DNA of 64,000 bases from Mycetocola zhadangensis. Its GTDB lineage: Bacteria > Actinomycetota > Actinomycetes > Actinomycetales > Microbacteriaceae. This document shows positions 59,952-64,000 of the stretch, one piece after another. Made by a program: the position numbers and the translations under genes. Every line of letters begins with the position of its first letter. The stretch's first letter is position 1. Under the pieces are notes generated by a model, which ran no database searches, was not told where the DNA came from, and saw only the letters and a program-made list of their open reading frames with translations. The stretch spans positions 1,240,001 to 1,304,000 of the forward strand of contig NZ_RCWJ01000001.1 of the NCBI RefSeq assembly GCF_003668565.1. The letters are read 5' to 3'.

Positions 59952-61568
59952 TCATGAGCTTGCTGCAGTGAATGCGTCTACCACTTCGAGGGGCAGACGC
60001 CCCCGAACTCCGATGGCGTATCCGTTCGCGGCTGCCCATGCGCGAACTTGTGCCGGGGGTACCGTGATTACGGGGGTGGCCGATTGAGCAACCGACGTTG
60101 TTTCTGAGGCGACTTGGAGTCGCGGGGTGAATTGCGTCCCGACCCGCTGCATGGATGCCGGCTGTAGGTGTGTGAGCAGAATTTCGAACACATCTGGGTG
60201 CACGACGCGTGTCCCGATTTCCGTCGCCTTTGCGAGCTTGGTGCCGGCGAACGTTCCATCGGTCACGAGCAATGTGGTGAGGCGGGAGATACTGCCAGCT
60301 ACGCGCACACCGAGTTCTTCGGCGCGCTTCTCAAGCTTTTCGCGCTGTGCTTCGTCGCATCCGGTGAAGCCGACCTTGTCGCCCACGCGGAGCGGTTCGC
60401 CGTGTGTCCAACCGTCGGGGAGCGGAAGGAGGCCTGCGCTCATTCGGGTGGCGCGAGCAGCATCGGCGTGCTTGATGGCTCCTAACACGGTGCTGCGTGG
60501 CACTGTAAGCAGTTCGGCCAGAGAGTACAGCTCGGCTCGTTCGTCGTTGGAGACGTGCCCGTCGTCGAGTGCTCGATGCGCGAGAGCGAGGAGGCAGGCG
60601 CGATGGGTCGCTGCTACGTCCGCGTCGCTAAGTTCGTATGCTCTGACCAGGTCGGCCAGATGAGCCGTCTCGGTGTCGGACAGGTCGCCGTCTTCGAGGC
60701 ATTCCAACAGCGTTTCGAGGTACGCCGTCGTGCCTTCGGGTGCGCCCTCGTCGACGACTTCAAGCAGACTCAGCGCGGTGAGCTGTTTGATGAGTGGCGG
60801 CTGTTTCGCGCGTGCCGGGGTAAAGCGGACAGGTCGACTATCGATGGGGCGGCTGTTGCTCGGCCTAGGCGCTACGCGCTGCCGGGGCGTGGGCTGACGG
60901 CTGGGGCCTGCGGGCCAGAGGACAGTTCGTGCGTGCGAGGGCAGAGTCAGCAGATCAGAGTGGACCTCGGCACCGCCGTGCCCGGCCATGTAGCGGTTCA
61001 TGAGCCCTGCCGTTGCCCGAGCGTCGCCGAGTGCGGAGTGCGCATTGTCGAGCGTTACGCCGGTCGCCCAACAGCAGTCAGCTAGTTTGCGGCGGGCCAA
61101 ATCAGGCATGTAGTGGTGGCTCGCGTGCAGGGTGCAAAATGACGGGATCGATGGCGTATCCCAGCCGGCTGTGGCAAACTCCGCTCGAAGGAACGCCAGG
61201 TCGAAGGACGCGTTGTGAGCGGCCACCGGCAGCCCCTGCAGGCGGGACGCAACGGTGGGCGCGAGGTCTCGGAAGAACGGCGAGGCCGCGACGTCCGCGT
61301 CCCGGATGCCATGGATGTGTGTCGCACCGACCGGCCCCTCCGGGTTGAAACGCGTCGCCCATTCGTCGACCACCCGCCCCTGGGCGTCGACGTGGACGAT
61401 CGCAAGCTCGAGGACTCGGTCCATCCGAGGTGAGAGCCCGGTCGTTTCAACATCGATGATCGCGAATGTCGGCTCGCTACTCTGTGTCGCCCGGCGCACC
61501 GGTCGAGCCTGAGGCGAGGTCGCGGTGTTCTTCGTGCGGCGGCCGAAAAGTCGGTCAAAAAGGCCCAT
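59952..61568 (-). CDS. DEDDh exonuclease-TerB-BRCT-Lsr2-like fusion protein
   Basis: 538 residues. Residues ~34-195: DEDDh exonuclease (FAIIDVETTGLSPRMDRVLELAIVHVD with D39/E41, AAHNASFDLAFL with D123, DNAHSALGDARA with H177/D182). Residues ~275-365: TerB-like helices (LLECLEDGDLSDTETAHLADLVRAYEL, LAHRALDDGHVSNDERAELYSLAELL). Residues ~395-470: BRCT (KVGFTGCDEAQREKLEKRAEELG...TLLVTDG). Residues ~505-538: Lsr2-like C-terminus (VRAWAAANGYAIGVRGRLPLEVVDAF), which binds A/T-rich DNA in Lsr2. A rare fusion that joins DNA degradation, Ter and nucleoid-type binding. Confidence 0.85.
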   Translation of the reverse strand: MGLFDRLFGRRTKNTATSPQARPVRRATQSSEPTFAIIDVETTGLSPRMDRVLELAIVHVDAQGRVVDEWATRFNPEGPVGATHIHGIRDADVAASPFFRDLAPTVASRLQGLPVAAHNASFDLAFLRAEFATAGWDTPSIPSFCTLHASHHYMPDLARRKLADCCWATGVTLDNAHSALGDARATAGLMNRYMAGHGGAEVHSDLLTLPSHARTVLWPAGPSRQPTPRQRVAPRPSNSRPIDSRPVRFTPARAKQPPLIKQLTALSLLEVVDEGAPEGTTAYLETLLECLEDGDLSDTETAHLADLVRAYELSDADVAATHRACLLALAHRALDDGHVSNDERAELYSLAELLTVPRSTVLGAIKHADAARATRMSAGLLPLPDGWTHGEPLRVGDKVGFTGCDEAQREKLEKRAEELGVRVAGSISRLTTLLVTDGTFAGTKLAKATEIGTRVVHPDVFEILLTHLQPASMQRVGTQFTPRLQVASETTSVAQSATPVITVPPAQVRAWAAANGYAIGVRGRLPLEVVDAFTAASS

Positions 61569-61812
61569 TATGTACTTTCTTCGTCGAGGACAGCCTGCTC
61601 AGCTTGGCATGGGAAACCTGCACCTCACGGTTCCTCCGCGACCCCTTTTCGGGCAGCAGCATGCGCCTGTCCACGACAGTCGACGGCACCCGTGGGACAC
61701 CTCGCAGTCGGTTTGGTTCGCAGTTCGGCGTGCCAGAACGCGGAACCCTGTGCGCGACCGCGTCGGAACCACAGTCGTTCACACGCGCCAGCATGCGCGC
61801 TAGCAGTACAGG
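61569..61812. other. 244-nt intergenic region with repeat copy 2
   Basis: Between the HerA-like gene and the exonuclease-TerB gene, both on the minus strand. It holds island repeat copy 2 (61760-61788) and GGAACC words. Likely the promoter region of the exonuclease-TerB gene. No gene seen. Confidence 0.45.
61760..61788. repeat. Island repeat element, copy 2
   Basis: The second copy of GCGTCGGAACC-N5-CGTTCA-N-ACGCGC. It is 24 nt past the stop of the HerA-like gene and 192 nt upstream of the exonuclease-TerB start. Its position relative to the preceding stop mirrors copy 1. Confidence 0.55.
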
Positions 61813-64000
61813 CTAGAACGGTGCGTCCTCCATCGGTGCGCTAACCGGCAGAGCTATGGGCGCAGCCGTAGTTGACGCAGTTCCGTTTTGAGGTTGGGGT
61901 TGGGTTTGCAATGCCCACCCTTTCCTGTCCGCTTTGTTCTTGTCATAGGGCACGTCAAATGCGATGGGCTGCTCGGCATCAATCCATAGGCCGTGGGCGA
62001 TGGCTCGTAGGCGAGGAAGTTGGGGCAGACCTTCCGCGATCGTCGACCCATAAACATTTCGGAGGAAATTGATACTTGTATCATCGACGCAGGAAAACGA
62101 AACTATCGTGTTGCACTGAGTCAGAACTGACTTACTGACCGTTGCCGTGCGCTGAGCGAGCACCAAAAGCCCTACCCCGTATTTACGTCCCTGCAAAGCG
62201 ATCTGGGTAATTTTCGCGATTGTGCCTTTGGAGTCGAAATCACCAAGTCCAGAGAAGGATGCTTCTGGCATGACCGTGTGGGCTTCTTCCACAACTACTA
62301 CGGTCTTATTGTTTCCCGTCTTGCCTTCTCTTGCTAGTTCGAGAAGAGTGCTGAGGTACATCTCGGTGATCCATAGGGTTGCCTTCGTATTCGAAATTTC
62401 GTTCAGCTCAATGAGACCTAGAGACCCCGCACTACCTGCGAAGAAGTCCTCGAGCGCCTTGCGAATATCAGCGCGGATGTCCTTCGCGAACTGATCCAGC
62501 ACCTTCTTCTCAGCCCCGCCGCCATAGGCCCCAGTTTCTGCCTCAAAGAGCCGTTTCCCGAGGTCGGCGGCTTGCGCGGCGGAAATCGAGAGTTGCACAG
62601 GGTCGAGATCGGAAAGGCGGGGAGCATATTGAGAAGTGAGGTCTATACAGATCACGTTCACCCTGTTCTGCAGAGCGTGGCGGATCAAGTCGAAGGCGAA
62701 CTCGGTCTTTCCACTTCCGGTCGTGCCCAATATGGCGGTGTGTGACTCGAGATTCTGTACAAAGTCCCCACGCAGCGACACGCCCGTGCCTGGAACAACA
62801 CCCAAAGTGAACCGACGATCGTCGTTGCCAAGCTCGACGACCGGAGTGGGCCATTCGAAGACAAGCTCATTCATCATCGGTAGATAGTTGAACCGCTCGA
62901 ATCGACCGTTCTTCAGCAAGCCGATCTGCGTGGCGGAGGCGATGTGTGCGCCATAGTTAAGGCCACCAAATGACTCCTCAGCTGTTTCGGCTTCAGCGAC
63001 CTGATAATGGACAGGTCCTTCACTGGAAGGGACCACAAATACCTGCCCCGAGCTGACTTGACTGTCCGGGAGAATCTCGACCCGTAAACGCGACAGGTTA
63101 GAGCCCTCCCGTACGATTCCGACGAGTGACGCGCCCACGACCCCCGCAAGACCAGCAACTAGCTCAGAACATGTTGGGCCTGCCTCAGCCGAAGGTGGCA
63201 GAACAACGGTACCGGCCCGACCACTGCCAGGGACGATCTGAGGGGAGATAAGGAACGTCGCCCACGAGCCATCGCTGCGATTCTCGCGAAACAACGGAAT
63301 CCCCCATCTCGCGGAGCCGTCATGAAGGTGTATCGCCACGGAAGCATCTCCACCCGGCCAAGATTCGCTCGTCGCAAGCGCGACTCGTGCGATATTTGGG
63401 CTGTCGATCCGGTCCAGATTCCCAACCAAGACTCCGCGCCATGCGGAAGATTTTTTCAGTCGGCTGATGAACTGCGGTATACCCAACGGCCAGATCGCGA
63501 GATATAGACCCCAGAAGACAAGCAACGGTAGAGCAAGTGCAGACCGTTCACTAGCAAAGAAGAAGATCGCGGCTAGAAATACGACCGAGAAGACGACCTG
63601 TGCCCTACCCAATTTTGAAGCTACGAGGTAGGCCACGGCCATTGCCTTGCCGACTCTGCCGCCATGGCCAGCGGACTGCAGGGATAAACAAACGATGCCT
63701 GCCACCATCACGAGTACCAAATACGTTGCGACGGCTATCCAAGGACCGCGCGAGACAGATGGAAAGAGCGGAATAATCGTGATGAGAGCAGTGAATGCGT
63801 TGACTAGTGCATCACCCGGGGCGGTGAAGTGTTTTTCGAGAATAACCGAACCAAGCACCAACAGGAGGATGCTGTTCTGCACGAGTACAGCCTCGGACGG
63901 ATCGTTCGGGATGATTTGTCCGGTCGTCCGCACTACCACTATGCCCAGAATGACCATCGCAACGCTAAGGATGAGCACGCGGACCCAGGGACGAGTCCCA
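61813..64000 (-). CDS. Membrane-anchored HerA-like (DUF87) ATPase, 5' end cut off
   Basis: At least 728 residues; the frame is open through the window end (a GTG at 63978 is not clearly the start). About six N-terminal membrane segments come first, then a middle beta-rich domain. The HerA ATPase follows: Walker A ILGTTGSGKTEFAFDLIRHAL, Walker B NKTVVVVEEAHTVMP, then KITQIALQGRKYGVGLLVLAQRTATVSKSVLTQCN. Tail: PYDKNKADRKG. The gene is less G+C-rich than its neighbours by eye. A DNA translocase at the membrane, possibly feeding the DEDDh nucleases. No NurA is visible. Confidence 0.85.
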   Translation of the reverse strand, partial: GTRPWVRVLILSVAMVILGIVVVRTTGQIIPNDPSEAVLVQNSILLLVLGSVILEKHFTAPGDALVNAFTALITIIPLFPSVSRGPWIAVATYLVLVMVAGIVCLSLQSAGHGGRVGKAMAVAYLVASKLGRAQVVFSVVFLAAIFFFASERSALALPLLVFWGLYLAIWPLGIPQFISRLKKSSAWRGVLVGNLDRIDSPNIARVALATSESWPGGDASVAIHLHDGSARWGIPLFRENRSDGSWATFLISPQIVPGSGRAGTVVLPPSAEAGPTCSELVAGLAGVVGASLVGIVREGSNLSRLRVEILPDSQVSSGQVFVVPSSEGPVHYQVAEAETAEESFGGLNYGAHIASATQIGLLKNGRFERFNYLPMMNELVFEWPTPVVELGNDDRRFTLGVVPGTGVSLRGDFVQNLESHTAILGTTGSGKTEFAFDLIRHALQNRVNVICIDLTSQYAPRLSDLDPVQLSISAAQAADLGKRLFEAETGAYGGGAEKKVLDQFAKDIRADIRKALEDFFAGSAGSLGLIELNEISNTKATLWITEMYLSTLLELAREGKTGNNKTVVVVEEAHTVMPEASFSGLGDFDSKGTIAKITQIALQGRKYGVGLLVLAQRTATVSKSVLTQCNTIVSFSCVDDTSINFLRNVYGSTIAEGLPQLPRLRAIAHGLWIDAEQPIAFDVPYDKNKADRKGWALQTQPQPQNGTASTTAAPIALPVSAPMEDAPF

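Noticed and set aside
50059-64000. Classical BREX or DISARM system
   Set aside because: No methylase (PglX, DrmMI/II), PglZ or DrmABC-like set was seen; only a DUF2791 ATPase is shared with BREX.
1-64000. CRISPR array
   Set aside because: No regularly spaced repeats with unique spacers were seen.

Overview
The window is high-G+C DNA with many GTG starts, dense overlapping operons and actinobacterial families (SHOCT, DUF7144, DUF2510, DUF4097 next to a DrrAB-type ABC pair, an Lsr2-like tail, an LAL-type LuxR regulator). It looks like chromosome of an actinobacterium, most likely Micrococcales/Microbacteriaceae. The genus cannot be fixed from the sequence alone.

Layout. 1-3.3 kb: the C-terminal end of a cut-off gene, a GT1-type glycosyltransferase, and a TetR regulator divergent from an SDR dehydrogenase. 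3.3-14.2 kb: an envelope-stress-like block of small membrane proteins (DUF7144, PLDc_N/SHOCT), a K+-channel-like protein, an AI-2E-type permease, a GAP-family protein and a HerA-like ATPase, around an 819-aa MalT/LAL-type LuxR regulator. 14.2-28.7 kb: mixed metabolic and repair genes (secretory lipase, LysE exporter, hydrolase, ArfB-like ribosome rescue factor, DNA alkylation repair protein, an RHH-DUF4097-ABC exporter operon, a zinc-ribbon nuclease candidate, a true formylglycine-generating enzyme, and an HxlR regulator with SRPBCC proteins). 28.7-34.2 kb: a PspA operon, more membrane stress genes, a third DUF7144 protein and cardiolipin synthase. 34.2-40.3 kb: a five-gene amino-sugar operon (binding protein, two permeases, GH20 hexosaminidase, ROK regulator). 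40.8-49.5 kb: glutamate decarboxylase with membrane-protein partners, a type I sulfatase, an MFS exporter and an alpha/beta hydrolase.

The first main finding is a 17-bp inverted repeat, TCAYCC-N5-GGRTGA. It occurs eleven times in intergenic DNA, nearly always 50-140 nt upstream of the stress-type membrane genes and also upstream of the LuxR gene. Its half-site GGRTGA resembles the enteric MalT box. I infer one regulon, run by the LuxR protein at 8.5 kb, covering DUF7144, SHOCT, ion channel, cardiolipin synthase, AI-2E, sulfatase and other genes.

The second main finding begins at 49.66 kb, where a degenerate tRNA 3'-end (possible attachment-site remnant) marks the edge of a minus-strand accessory region that runs past the window end. 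It holds an overlapping operon: TerB_N/TerB_C membrane protein, DUF2791 (BREX-type) ATPase, Lhr-like helicase fused to a DEDDh exonuclease, and a DEDDh exonuclease-BRCT-zinc protein. Upstream lie a membrane protein, a DEDDh-TerB-BRCT-Lsr2-like fusion and a membrane-anchored HerA-like ATPase. I read it as a candidate DNA-processing or anti-phage system related to Ter/BREX parts but lacking classical BREX genes.
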